Source of the DNA: Lachnospiraceae bacterium
GTDB lineage: Bacteria > Bacillota > Clostridia > Lachnospirales > Lachnospiraceae
NCBI GenBank assembly: GCA_910575255.1
Contig: CAJTEM010000003.1
Span: forward strand, 1 to 64,000
Direction of reading: 5' to 3'
Length of the DNA: 64,000 nucleotides
Below the pieces are notes generated by a model. It saw only the letters and a list, made by a program, of their open reading frames with translations, searched no databases and was not told the DNA's origin. Made by a program: the position numbers and the translations under genes. How positions within the stretch are numbered: the first letter of the stretch is position 1; each line of letters begins with the position of its first letter. Positions 1 to 8,404 of the stretch are shown piece by piece.

Positions 1-77
1 CAAGGGGAGGGCCGCAGCGGGAAATGGTCTGCAAAGTCAACATCTGCAGACCATTTCCCGCTGCGGCCCTCCCCTTG
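1..77. repeat. Perfect 33-bp inverted repeat (long hairpin)
   Basis: Bases 1-33 are the exact reverse complement of bases 45-77, with an 11-nt loop (34-44). The arm may extend beyond the left window edge. No T-tract follows on either strand, so it is not a standard terminator. It directly abuts a degenerate copy of the palindromic repeat family starting at 79. Confidence 0.9.
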
Positions 78-78
78 C

Positions 79-190
79 TCCAAGGCTGAATATCCCTTTC
101 CCCTATATTGGCTAACATTATTTCCCGAGTTAGTTCTTTTGATGCCAGAAAGTATCCGCTCTGGAAAACCCCATCCTCTGTAAAGCAATT
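79..190. repeat. Degenerate copy of the dispersed palindromic repeat
   Basis: The first 17 bases, TCCAAGGCTGAATATCC (79-95), are identical to 4641-4657. The similarity continues in degraded form through an ACATT block and a GCTCTGGAAAA block, as in the copies at 4641-4753 and 43902-44220. Confidence 0.6.
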
Positions 191-322
191 TTAATTAATT
201 TAAAATTGTGTGAAATCATCACCATATTATTCCTTAAAATAGGTACTAATCGAATTTATTCAATATACAGTTCAGAAACAATTTAAACAGTTTTCTAAAT
301 GGACACCTTTTGACCTCGGTAT

Positions 323-384
323 CATGTCAGTAAGTTAAGAAATCGCGAAACACAGCCAGGGAAACGCTTAACTTACCGACATTG
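323..384. repeat. Palindromic repeat, short form (reverse orientation)
   Basis: An imperfect palindrome with arms CATGTCAGTAAGTTAAG and CTTAACTTACCGACATTG. Its sequence is close to the reverse complement of the copy at 34770-34833, sharing the central GAAACACAGCCA block. It lies 5 bases after the stop of the L,D-transpeptidase gene and may act as that gene's transcript end, although there is no T-run. Confidence 0.7.
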
Positions 385-388
385 CTCA

Positions 389-1792
389 TCAATGGTAACA
401 AATCACCGGTATTCCCTGATAAACCAGCTCATATAAAGCAGCTGTCTTCTGCGGAGGAAGGTTCACGCAGCCATGGCTCCCGTTCGTCTTGTAAATCGTT
501 CCCCCAAAGCTGCCCCGCCAGTTGGCATCGTGAAGTCCGATACCGCCGTTAAATGGCATCCAGTATGATACCGGCGACTCATATTCGTAGCTACCGTCCG
601 CACGTTTGGCTCCTCTCAGCACCCGATCCCGCTGTTTATAGGCCAGGGTGTAAATGCCCGCCGGGGTATTATGTCCCTTGGATTCATTTCCTGTCACACA
701 GGGGGCATCCCATACGATGGCTCCATCCTTCACCATATAGACATGCTGGTTCGTCAGGTCAACCTCGACATAAGTCTGCCCCCACTCCAACTCCCCGTGC
801 AGCGCTGCCGCCGAGGCATACTGCGGCTCTCTGGACTGGGACTGTCCGGTACGGACTGCCGCAATCAATGCTTCCAGCTCTGCTGCCTGATCGATCTTCC
901 AGCCATACGCGCCGCTGACCGAAGTCTCCCGTCCGTCTGCTGCCCGAAAACTGCGCACTGTACCCGCCGTATCATGCCGGCCTGCAAGCTCTGCCACATA
1001 GGCGGCCACCTTTTCTCTGTCTAACTGAATCTCTCCGTCTGCAGTTCCGGTCAGCCAGGAGCAGATCGTGGAAGCCTCCACCACTTCCTGGTTCTCCCCG
1101 AATGTATAAGTGATCTCCATCTCGCGGCACCGGTTCATGGTGTCACACAGGTTCTTCAGGTTCTCGTCTCCTGCTGTTACCTTTATCGGATAATAACATC
1201 CTGCTGCTTCCAGATCAACCTCCCGATCCCCGGCAGCCACAGCATCCCGGACCGCCTGGGCCACCTTCTCCGGATCGACATGATTCCCCTTGACCTCCGG
1301 TACGATCGTAAAGGGCTTCCCTTCCTCATATTCGCTGACATGGGCATCCTCTGTGATGACAATGCTGCTGCCGCTGATACAGGTAAGGCCCTGAATCCTG
1401 GACTCCAGCGCTTCCGAATCGAAGGTGTTCTGCAGCTGGATCCGGTAGCTGTTGCCGGCATCCGGACCAAAAGCCCGCCCGGCAGCATTTTCCTTCTCCA
1501 GAATCTCCGCCAGCGAGTCTTCGGGCAGACCGATTGTAAACCCGATATCCTTTCCCTGAATTGTCTCTGTCATATTGTTCCGCTCTTTGATCGTGAGCTT
1601 GTACTCTTTGGAATAAAAATTCCCGATATGGGCGCTGGCCTCCTCTACCGTCATGCCACTGATTCCCAAGCCATTGACAGTGGTCCCCTGTACAAAAGTA
1701 TTCTCCTCTGCATAAACCGTCAGTGACAATGAACCTGCTGCGAGCAGAGCCACAAGCCATCTGATTCTTCCATACTTTCCATAGCTTTTCAT
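389..1792 (-). CDS. L,D-transpeptidase with VanW-like peptidoglycan-binding region
   Basis: A 467-aa envelope protein. It has an N-terminal signal or membrane segment (about residues 12-28), a middle region resembling the PG_binding_4 domains found in clostridial L,D-transpeptidases, and a C-terminal YkuD domain (about 335-467). The YkuD catalytic motif is visible as SHGCVNLPPQ with Cys442, and an HDAN histidine lies upstream. The family makes 3-3 peptidoglycan cross-links or attaches proteins to peptidoglycan outside the membrane. The ATG at 1792 follows an AGGAGG-rich leader. The gene appears monocistronic, between the bio operon and the window edge. Family assignment is firm; the exact substrate is unknown. 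Confidence 0.93.
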   Translation of the reverse strand: MKSYGKYGRIRWLVALLAAGSLSLTVYAEENTFVQGTTVNGLGISGMTVEEASAHIGNFYSKEYKLTIKERNNMTETIQGKDIGFTIGLPEDSLAEILEKENAAGRAFGPDAGNSYRIQLQNTFDSEALESRIQGLTCISGSSIVITEDAHVSEYEEGKPFTIVPEVKGNHVDPEKVAQAVRDAVAAGDREVDLEAAGCYYPIKVTAGDENLKNLCDTMNRCREMEITYTFGENQEVVEASTICSWLTGTADGEIQLDREKVAAYVAELAGRHDTAGTVRSFRAADGRETSVSGAYGWKIDQAAELEALIAAVRTGQSQSREPQYASAAALHGELEWGQTYVEVDLTNQHVYMVKDGAIVWDAPCVTGNESKGHNTPAGIYTLAYKQRDRVLRGAKRADGSYEYESPVSYWMPFNGGIGLHDANWRGSFGGTIYKTNGSHGCVNLPPQKTAALYELVYQGIPVICYH

Positions 1793-1882
1793 AATTCTCC
1801 CGCTTTCTCCTCCTGCGATGCCTCTTTTTTTAATAAATCCTTTTTATTATAGCCCGCTGACGGAAAGTTTTCAATAAGAGAA

Positions 1883-3085
1883 TCAAGAAACCTCAAACCA
1901 CTCTTTCATACACCCCAGTACTTGCACCAGCTCCTCCTCTCTGATCACATAAGGAACCATGGCATACAGATACTTAAGAAACGGCCGGGAAAACACCCCT
2001 CTCTCATAGGCGAACTGCTGGTATCCCTCCAGCACAGCAGGATCCTTTACCTCCACGCAGACACATCCCCCCATGATTCTTACTTCTTCAATCCCGGGCG
2101 CCCAAAAGCCCTTCATCTCCCTCCGGGTGATCTCTTCGATCCTGCGGATTTTGGACATATAATCCTGCTTTTCAAAAATCTCGATCGATTGGAGCGCCAC
2201 ACTGCATGCCAGGGCATTTCCCATAAAAGTAGGACCATGCATCAGGGCATGCTCCGGATAATCATCATAGAAGCCCTCAAATACCTTCCGGCTTGCCACT
2301 GTAACGGCATGGCCGATATACCCTCCGGTCAGCGCCTTGCCCAGAACCAGGATGTCCGGCAGCACCAGATCGGCCGCAAACCGGTTGCCGGTACGTCCAA
2401 AGCCGGTTGCCACCTCATCAAAAATCAACAATACTCCGTATTGGTCACACAGCTCCCTGGCTTTTTTCAAAAATGACACCTCATACATCCGCATACCACC
2501 GGCCCCCTGCAAAAGCGGCTCCACCAGAACACAGTTCAGCCTGTCATGATAGAGGGAAAATGCCTCCTCCAGCGCCTGAATCTCTGTGGGAATATGAACC
2601 ACATAAGGGCTTTCGCCGTAAGCCTTAAGGACAAAATGATAGTCCTCGTCATCCCCTGCTTCCATGGTCTTGAAGGTATCGCCATGATAAGCATGCTCCA
2701 GCGCAAGGATCATGGTCCGTTTCGACTCTCCCCGGTTCATGTAATACTGCAGCGCCATTTTCAGCGCCACCTCCACTGCCACACTGCCGGAATCCGAAAA
2801 GAAGGAATAATCCAGATCTCCCGGCAGCCAGCTTTGCAGCTTGTCAGAAAGCCTCTGCACCGGTTCATGTGTCAGGCCCCCCAGCATTACATGAGAAAAT
2901 TTCTCCACCTGGGAAATAATGGCCTGATTCAGCTCCGGATGCTTATAGCCATGAATCACGCTCCACCAGGACGAAACCGAGTCTATTACCTTCCTCTCCC
3001 CTGTATCCAGCCAGACCCCCTCTGCGTCTACGATCTTCCAGGGTTCCTTCATACCCTTCATCTGCTCATACGGATACCATATCAT
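1883..3085 (-). CDS. bioA: Adenosylmethionine-8-amino-7-oxononanoate aminotransferase
   Basis: A 400-aa class III PLP-dependent aminotransferase that converts KAPA to DAPA in biotin synthesis, using SAM as amino donor. Visible family features include the N-terminal WYPYEQM and DSVSSWW segments (substrate site), HAYHGDTF, the PLP-binding FDEVATGFGRTG and the LGKALTGGY motif with the Schiff-base lysine. It is slightly shorter than the usual 420-450 aa but keeps all motifs. AGGAGG lies 7 bases before the ATG at 3085. It is the last gene of a bioY-bioD-bioA operon, 73 bases after bioD. Confidence 0.95.
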   Translation of the reverse strand: MIWYPYEQMKGMKEPWKIVDAEGVWLDTGERKVIDSVSSWWSVIHGYKHPELNQAIISQVEKFSHVMLGGLTHEPVQRLSDKLQSWLPGDLDYSFFSDSGSVAVEVALKMALQYYMNRGESKRTMILALEHAYHGDTFKTMEAGDDEDYHFVLKAYGESPYVVHIPTEIQALEEAFSLYHDRLNCVLVEPLLQGAGGMRMYEVSFLKKARELCDQYGVLLIFDEVATGFGRTGNRFAADLVLPDILVLGKALTGGYIGHAVTVASRKVFEGFYDDYPEHALMHGPTFMGNALACSVALQSIEIFEKQDYMSKIRRIEEITRREMKGFWAPGIEEVRIMGGCVCVEVKDPAVLEGYQQFAYERGVFSRPFLKYLYAMVPYVIREEELVQVLGCMKEWFEVS

Positions 3086-3158
3086 ACCATTTCCTCCTCA
3101 TATAAGGTATCGCCCCCTCACATTCGTTCGGCGGCACGTCGTCGTTTTGACCCCAACA

Positions 3159-3896
3159 TCATGTCATTGCATCACCATAGAAGCTTTGCAAAAGCTTTGT
3201 CTCAATCTTCAGCTCCCGATCCCCGTCTTCCACACAAGCCGCCACCCTGACCCCGGTCAGGTATTCACACATCCTGCGGTTATCCTCGTGAAGCACATTT
3301 CCCGGCTCATAACGATTGAAGATAATCCCTTTTAAAGGAATCCCTTTCTGCTTCATATAGAATGCCGTCAACCCCACACTATTGATTGTGCCAAGCCCGG
3401 CATCCGCCACCATGACACACCCCGTGCCGCATGCCTGAATCACATCCTCGAGCCAGATCTCATCCCCATCCATAGAGAGCGGACATAAAATTCCGCCAGA
3501 ACCCTCCACGGTAACATACTCATATTGCTCACAGACTGCCTCATATCCCTTTTTCACCTGCTCCATCACAACCGGGTTCCCCTCCATCTTTGAAGCCAAA
3601 TGCGGAGAAACCGCATTTTCGTAGACATAGGGACACATTTCCTCCACCGGCTGAGAGATTCCCGACACTTCCTTCACGGTAAGAGCATCCCCAGGAATCA
3701 GCGTCCCGTCCGCCCGCCGGTCATTCCCGCTCATGGCTGCCTTGTAATAGGCTGCCGATACCCCGCTCTGATGCAATTTTTTTAAAATCAGGCCCGTAAC
3801 ATAGGTCTTGCCGACATCTGTCCCGGTTCCGGTTATAAACAGCGTCTTTGCCGGTCTCTTCTTTTCGTCCTTTTCTTTCTCTGCCCTGTCACCCAT
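3159..3896 (-). CDS. bioD: Dethiobiotin synthetase
   Basis: An ATP-dependent carboxylase of about 245 aa that closes the ureido ring of DAPA to give dethiobiotin. The P-loop GTGTDVGKT is close to the N-terminus, followed by YYKAAMSG (substrate lysine) and EGSGGILCPL, both typical of BioD. The ATG at 3896 is preferred because GGGGAG sits just upstream; an in-frame TTG lies at 3899. It is 16 bases after bioY and upstream of bioA in one operon. bioB and bioF are not in the window, so the pathway is completed elsewhere or intermediates are imported. Confidence 0.94.
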   Translation of the reverse strand: MGDRAEKEKDEKKRPAKTLFITGTGTDVGKTYVTGLILKKLHQSGVSAAYYKAAMSGNDRRADGTLIPGDALTVKEVSGISQPVEEMCPYVYENAVSPHLASKMEGNPVVMEQVKKGYEAVCEQYEYVTVEGSGGILCPLSMDGDEIWLEDVIQACGTGCVMVADAGLGTINSVGLTAFYMKQKGIPLKGIIFNRYEPGNVLHEDNRRMCEYLTGVRVAACVEDGDRELKIETKLLQSFYGDAMT

Positions 3897-3912
3897 CAAC
3901 AGCTCTCCCCTC

Positions 3913-4476
3913 TCATCCTTTTCCTATCCTCTGTGCCCGGAGCACCGGGATCATTCTCATCCCCAGGACTGCCCCTATGATACACAATACAATATCCCCC
4001 GGCACTGCCAGAAGAAAGCAATACAAAAACAAAGGCCACAAACCAATAGGGGTTCCCAGGTAAAAATTGCTGATCAGATAATAATAAACCATGCCAAAAA
4101 GATATACGATTCCCAACCCGATAAAATTCGCCGCCAGCAGACGCGGATATCCCGGGACTCCCTTGCCGTTGGCAATCACCCCTGTCACATACGCACCTGC
4201 TGCAAATCCGATGATATAGCCAAAGCTTGGTTGAAAGATATAGCCGATCCCTCCCCCCTGGGCGAACACAGGAAGCCCGGCCAGGCCCAGAAGTATATAG
4301 ACACAGACCGAAACACACCCCAGCTTTCCTCCCAGCAAAAGCCCGGCCAGCATGGTAAACAGATATTGCAGGGTAAACGGAACCACCGGAATGGGAATTT
4401 TGATAAATGCCCCCGCCGCAATCAAGGTTACAAACATCGCACATAAAATCATATCTCTCGTTTCATTTCTTCTCAA
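3913..4476 (-). CDS. bioY: Biotin transporter substrate-binding component BioY
   Basis: A 187-aa integral membrane protein with about six hydrophobic segments. It has the BioY-type N-terminal region (AAGAFIKIPIPVVPFTLQ) and glycine-rich GGGIGYIFQPSFGY. BioY is the S component of the ECF biotin transporter, or works alone in some bacteria. The start appears to be TTG at 4476 with AGGGAGG (4484-4490) 7 bases upstream; the next ATG would remove the first conserved residues. It is the first gene of the bioYDA operon, about 70 nt behind a BirA-controlled promoter. Confidence 0.93.
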   Translation of the reverse strand: MRRNETRDMILCAMFVTLIAAGAFIKIPIPVVPFTLQYLFTMLAGLLLGGKLGCVSVCVYILLGLAGLPVFAQGGGIGYIFQPSFGYIIGFAAGAYVTGVIANGKGVPGYPRLLAANFIGLGIVYLFGMVYYYLISNFYLGTPIGLWPLFLYCFLLAVPGDIVLCIIGAVLGMRMIPVLRAQRIGKG

Positions 4477-4552
4477 AGCTCTGCCTCCCTTTTCTTTCTA
4501 TCCTTCTTTTCTCCTCGTTTTATCCCGTAAAACAGAGGCTGGTTTCTCTTCC

Positions 4553-4582
4553 ATCATAAGCGAAAGTGGTACGATTGTCAAC
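4553..4582 (-). promoter_or_regulatory. bioYDA promoter
   Basis: On the minus strand TTGACA (4576-4581) and TATGAT (4553-4558) are separated by exactly 17 bp, a near-consensus sigma-A promoter. The predicted start lies near 4546, giving a leader of about 70 nt to bioY. The -35 box is embedded in the left half of the BirA operator. Confidence 0.85.
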
Positions 4583-4607
4583 CTTTTTCTTCCATTTGGT
4601 TAACAAT
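4574..4607. promoter_or_regulatory. BirA biotin-repressor operator
   Basis: Inverted repeat ATTGTCAACC - 14 bp - GGTTAACAAT, with 9 of 10 arm positions matching. This fits the known BirA operator of Firmicutes in half-site sequence and spacer. It overlaps the -35 element of the bioYDA promoter, so biotinyl-AMP-bound BirA should block RNA polymerase. birA itself is not in the window. Confidence 0.92.
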
Positions 4608-4629
4608 TGAGGCATTGCTTTTTACGGAG

Positions 4630-4756
4630 CGGGGTAGGGGTCCAAGGCTGAATATCCGTTTCCTAAATGAACTGACATTGTTTCACCGGTCGGTTTTTCG
4701 ATACCGGCAGGTGTCAGCTCTGGAAAAAGGGTTCCCCGTGAAAAGTAACATTATCC
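4630..4756. repeat. Palindromic repeat, long form
   Basis: It carries TCCAAGGCTGAATATCC (4641-4657, identical to 79-95), an ACTGACATTGTTTCAC block and GGTGTCAGCTCTGG, nearly identical to the block at 43951-44004. Its outer ends GGGGTAGGGG and CCCCTACTCC are complementary. It lies between the kdpE stop codon and the bioY promoter. Confidence 0.7.
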
Positions 4757-4757
4757 C

Positions 4758-5459
4758 CTACTCCACCTTCATCATCCGGTATCCCACCCCGATATGTGTC
4801 TGAATATATTGCGGCGAGTCTGGCTCGGATTCCAGCTTTTTCCGGAGAGTTGCCATAAATACGCGCAAAGAAGCCACATCATTCGCCCAGCTCCGCCCCC
4901 AGATATTCTGAGTAATGAAGGTATGGGTCAGCACCTTCCCTACATTTTTGGAAAGCAGGCACAACAGCTTATACTCAATCGGTGTCAGATGCAATTCCTG
5001 ATCATCCAGAAAAGCACAACCGCTGGCATAATCGATTCTCAGCTTTCCGTTGATAAATACCGAGCTGGCTGAGCGCATCTCTGCAGTCATAAAGGAAAGC
5101 CTGCGCTGAGTCACCCGAAGCCTTGCCAACAGCTCCTCCACAGAAAAAGGCTTTGTCAGATAATCATCCGCACCCGAATCCAGGGCCTCGATTTTATCAT
5201 TGTCCTCGCTGCGGGCGCTGATCACGATAATCGGAAGATTAGACCACGAACGGATATTCCGGATTACCTGCACCCCATCTATATCCGGCAGCCCCAAATC
5301 TAGCAAAACAATATCCGGATTATGAGAAGAAGCTTCTAATATTGCCGTCTCTCCGTTAGCTGCGACCAAATAGCGATAATCGTTTGTCTTTAATGTTGTG
5401 GTAATCAGATTGCGTACCGGCGGATCATCCTCCACAACCAATATCAAAGGCTTATTCAT
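4758..5459 (-). CDS. kdpE: KdpE-type response regulator
   Basis: A 233-aa OmpR/PhoB-family response regulator. The receiver domain (residues 1-120) has the acidic pocket VEDD, the phospho-acceptor Asp in VLLDLGLPDIDG and the lysine in LTKPF. A winged-helix DNA-binding domain (about 130-231) carries LTPIEYKLLCLL and GVGYRM. It overlaps kdpD by 8 bases, with its ribosome binding site inside the kdpD end. KdpE normally activates the KdpFABC ATPase; here the linked transporter is a Ktr/Trk channel. Confidence 0.94.
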   Translation of the reverse strand: MNKPLILVVEDDPPVRNLITTTLKTNDYRYLVAANGETAILEASSHNPDIVLLDLGLPDIDGVQVIRNIRSWSNLPIIVISARSEDNDKIEALDSGADDYLTKPFSVEELLARLRVTQRRLSFMTAEMRSASSVFINGKLRIDYASGCAFLDDQELHLTPIEYKLLCLLSKNVGKVLTHTFITQNIWGRSWANDVASLRVFMATLRKKLESEPDSPQYIQTHIGVGYRMMKVE

Positions 5460-8091
5460 GCAATTTGACCTCCCCTGCTGGTAATGTAAATGTAAATACC
5501 GCGCCCTTTGGCTGATTATCCGATACGGCTATCGTGCCTCCATGGGCCGCGATAATGGAGCGGCAAAGAAAAAGCCCCAGCCCCAGGCTCCTGCGGCTGT
5601 CCGCAATCTGATTGGCTCCGGTATAAAACATGTCAAAAATATGCGCCTTCTGTTTGTCTGGGATTCCCGGTCCATGATCCGAAACCGATACAATCACCCA
5701 TTTTCCCTGCTTCTTTGCGCGGATCTCAATATCCGAACGGGGCGGCGTATATTTGATGGCATTATCTACCAGATTGATAAGCACCTGCACAATCAGCTTG
5801 GTATCAATGCAGGCCAGAAGCAAGTCTTCGGAAAAGCTGACATGGATGATATGCTCCTTTCTTTTCCGGTTAATATGGCGAAGTGCCTCCGCAATCACTT
5901 CATCCATCAGCTCCACAGTTCGCGTCAGACTGACCTGCCCTTCCTCAATCCGGGTAATGGCCAGAAGATTTTCCACCAGGTTAATCAGCCAGATAGAATC
6001 CTCATAGATATCCAAAAAAGTCTGCTCCCTGGTGATATCATCCATCTTCTGGTAGTTTGTCAGCAAATTGCTGGCATTTCCGGAGATGGATGTCAGCGGG
6101 GTGCGCAAATCATGGGAGATCGTACGCAGAAGATTTGCCCGAAGCCGCTCATTTTCTGCAAGGATCGCCGCTTCCTCTTTTTCTCTGGCATTTTTAATGT
6201 TCTCCAATGCCAGGGCGCACTCTCCAAGGATCGAGAGCAGGACACTGTTCTCAAAGGAATCCAGAGGAACCTCATTCATAGAGATTCCCACCACACCATA
6301 TACCCGGCGGTCTGCCCGGATGGCAAGATACAGACATTTCGCGCCGGACAGAGTGTCGGTGGTTGCACCCGCATGCTTGTGATTCCGGAAAACCCAGACC
6401 GCAACAGCTCTCTCGTCCTCAGAAACCAGATCGCTCTGATCACTGTCCGATACCCGGTAGACACAAGGATCCGATAATTCCTCTCCGTCAGACAGATAGA
6501 TCACCAAGTCTCTTTTCAACAGCTTTATAAGCTGCCCCGCAGCCGCACTTAAGACCGACTGGTCTTCTCTTTCCTTTTGCAAAAGCTGATTGGTCTCAAA
6601 GAGGATCTTCGTACGGAATGCCGCATGGGCAGATTGCTTCGCATTCTCCTTCAGCTTTGTGGCAAGAGATCCCGTCAGAAACGCCACCATAAACATAATG
6701 GTAAAGGTCACCGGATAACCGGGATCATGAAACTGAAATGTAAATCGCGGTATTGTAAAGAAAAAATTGAACACCAGCACGCTCACAACCGAGGTAAACA
6801 ACCCACAAAGGCGATTCGTGGTAATCATGGATGTAGCCAGAACACCGAAAATATAAACCGCAATGATATTTGCCTCCGTAAACCCCAGCCAATAAAAAAC
6901 ATGGCCGATCAGGGTTGCGGCCAGCAGAACCAATACGCTTTTTCCAATATCCTGCAAGGGCATTGTGCCTGGCAGCTTTATCCTGGAAGACCAGTACGGA
7001 CTGCCGGCACTGGCATCTGGGATCACATGAATATCCAGATTAGGCGCGGCAGCAATCAGGCTCTCTGTCAGAGTCGGCTTACTGAATATGCTCTTTCTGG
7101 CCGCTGTGCTACGGCCGATCACTATTTTGGAAACACCAGAAAGCCTTGCAAACTCTGAGATCTGATAGGGAACATCCTCCCCATAGCTGGTTTCAATGGC
7201 CGCGCCAAGCTGCTGTGCCAGACGCATATTCTCACGTAGTCGCTTTTTGTCCTCCTCCCTCATTGCTGTTGTGGCCGGCGTCTCCACAAAAAGGGCGGTA
7301 AAGGTTCCCCGGAATGCCCTGGCCATCCTGGCCGCAGTCCGGATAATCTTCGCATTGGAGGGCGAAGACGAAAGACACACCAGAATATGCTCATCGGTAT
7401 GATAATCTCCATGACTTTGATTCCTGGCACTTTCCGTCAGAAGATTCACCCGGTCGGCACAACGCCGCAAGGCAAGCTCCCGAAGGGCTGTCAGATTCTC
7501 TATGGCAAAAGCCCCCTCTTTTGCAGGTTCAGGCTGCCCCTCCCGGAAGCTATTTGTCCCGGCCAGACGTTCGATTAATTCTTCTGGTTCAATATCTACC
7601 AACTCCACCTGGTCAGCCTGGTCAAAAACAGAATCCGGAATACGCTCCTGTACCAGGATTCCGGTTATGGAAGAAACGGTATCATTTAAGCTCTCTATAT
7701 CCTGGACATTAGCCGTCGTACAGACATCAATACCCGCATTCAGCAATTCCTGTATATCCTGATAGCGCCTGGCGTGGCGGCTGCCCTCTGCGTTGGTATG
7801 TGCAAATTCATCCACCAGTATAAGCTGAGGCTTTCTTTTCAACGCAGCATCAATATCAAATTCTTCCCGGACGCCTTCCTCATACAAAACCTGCTTTGCC
7901 GGGATCTGCTCCATCCCGCTAAGCAATGCCATGGTCTGTGATCTGGTGTGAGCCTCTATATATCCGACTGCTACGTCAATTCCCCGCTCCTTTGCCTGAT
8001 GCGCTGAGCGCAGCATGGCATACGTCTTTCCGACTCCGGAAGCATAACCAAAAAATATTTTTAATTTTCCCGGTTGCCCTGGCATTCCCAT
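5452..8091 (-). CDS. kdpD: KdpD-type sensor histidine kinase
   Basis: A sensor kinase of about 879 aa with the full KdpD architecture: N-terminal KdpD domain with Walker-type GYASGVGKT, a universal-stress-protein-like domain, four closely spaced membrane helices (DUF4118), a GAF-like domain, HisKA with the phospho-acceptor His in SHDLRTPLTS, and HATPase with NLVDNAIKYTPP, DHGPGIP and GLGLFL. ATG at 8091 is chosen because AGAAGGAG lies 7 bases upstream; a GTG at 8157 would add 22 residues but lacks a good site. It senses K+ limitation or turgor at the membrane and phosphorylates KdpE. No kdpFABC is present. Confidence 0.93.
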   Translation of the reverse strand: MGMPGQPGKLKIFFGYASGVGKTYAMLRSAHQAKERGIDVAVGYIEAHTRSQTMALLSGMEQIPAKQVLYEEGVREEFDIDAALKRKPQLILVDEFAHTNAEGSRHARRYQDIQELLNAGIDVCTTANVQDIESLNDTVSSITGILVQERIPDSVFDQADQVELVDIEPEELIERLAGTNSFREGQPEPAKEGAFAIENLTALRELALRRCADRVNLLTESARNQSHGDYHTDEHILVCLSSSPSNAKIIRTAARMARAFRGTFTALFVETPATTAMREEDKKRLRENMRLAQQLGAAIETSYGEDVPYQISEFARLSGVSKIVIGRSTAARKSIFSKPTLTESLIAAAPNLDIHVIPDASAGSPYWSSRIKLPGTMPLQDIGKSVLVLLAATLIGHVFYWLGFTEANIIAVYIFGVLATSMITTNRLCGLFTSVVSVLVFNFFFTIPRFTFQFHDPGYPVTFTIMFMVAFLTGSLATKLKENAKQSAHAAFRTKILFETNQLLQKEREDQSVLSAAAGQLIKLLKRDLVIYLSDGEELSDPCVYRVSDSDQSDLVSEDERAVAVWVFRNHKHAGATTDTLSGAKCLYLAIRADRRVYGVVGISMNEVPLDSFENSVLLSILGECALALENIKNAREKEEAAILAENERLRANLLRTISHDLRTPLTSISGNASNLLTNYQKMDDITREQTFLDIYEDSIWLINLVENLLAITRIEEGQVSLTRTVELMDEVIAEALRHINRKRKEHIIHVSFSEDLLLACIDTKLIVQVLINLVDNAIKYTPPRSDIEIRAKKQGKWVIVSVSDHGPGIPDKQKAHIFDMFYTGANQIADSRRSLGLGLFLCRSIIAAHGGTIAVSDNQPKGAVFTFTLPAGEVKLHE

Positions 8092-8158
8092 CTGTTTTCT
8101 CCTTCTGCCAGCAATGCAACGATTGGCATTCCCGTTCTGAGTCTTCCCTTCTGTCACA

Positions 8159-8392
8159 TTACATTCTCAATTTTATCCATGCGTTATTTATTTTATTATA
8201 ATACATTTTAGCAGAAACATCAGCATTTTTCTGGCAGAAAAACACCTTCCTCCTTTCGGCATTGCTTTCTTCATCCGTCTCCTGCCTCTGTTGCCGGCAA
8301 CTGTTTTTCACAAAATCCTCCAGCTTTTTCACCAAAAACCATCCAAAAACGAATGTTGCTGCAACTGCTGCTACCAATAACAGATCCTGCAT
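8159..8392 (-). CDS. Small single-pass membrane protein between ktrB and kdpD
   Basis: A 77-aa protein beginning with a hydrophobic helix (about residues 4-20), then a charged cytoplasmic tail. GGAGGTGGGTGT precedes the ATG at 8392, 12 bases after the ktrB stop, so it is very probably translated. Size, topology and position recall small membrane proteins seen next to K+ transport genes in Firmicutes, but I do not recognise a named family. It could be an accessory subunit of the K+ channel or a link to KdpD; both ideas are inference. Confidence 0.65.
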   Translation of the reverse strand: MQDLLLVAAVAATFVFGWFLVKKLEDFVKNSCRQQRQETDEESNAERRKVFFCQKNADVSAKMYYNKINNAWIKLRM

Positions 8393-8404
8393 ACACCCAC
8401 CTCC

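Larger units (their letters stand above)
1..388. other. Intergenic region downstream of the L,D-transpeptidase gene
   Basis: No gene is seen here. It holds the 33-bp hairpin (1-77), a degenerate family repeat (79 to about 190), an AT-rich stretch (about 185-300) without a convincing ORF, and a family palindrome at 323-384 that begins 5 bases past the stop codon of the neighbouring gene. Confidence 0.7.
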
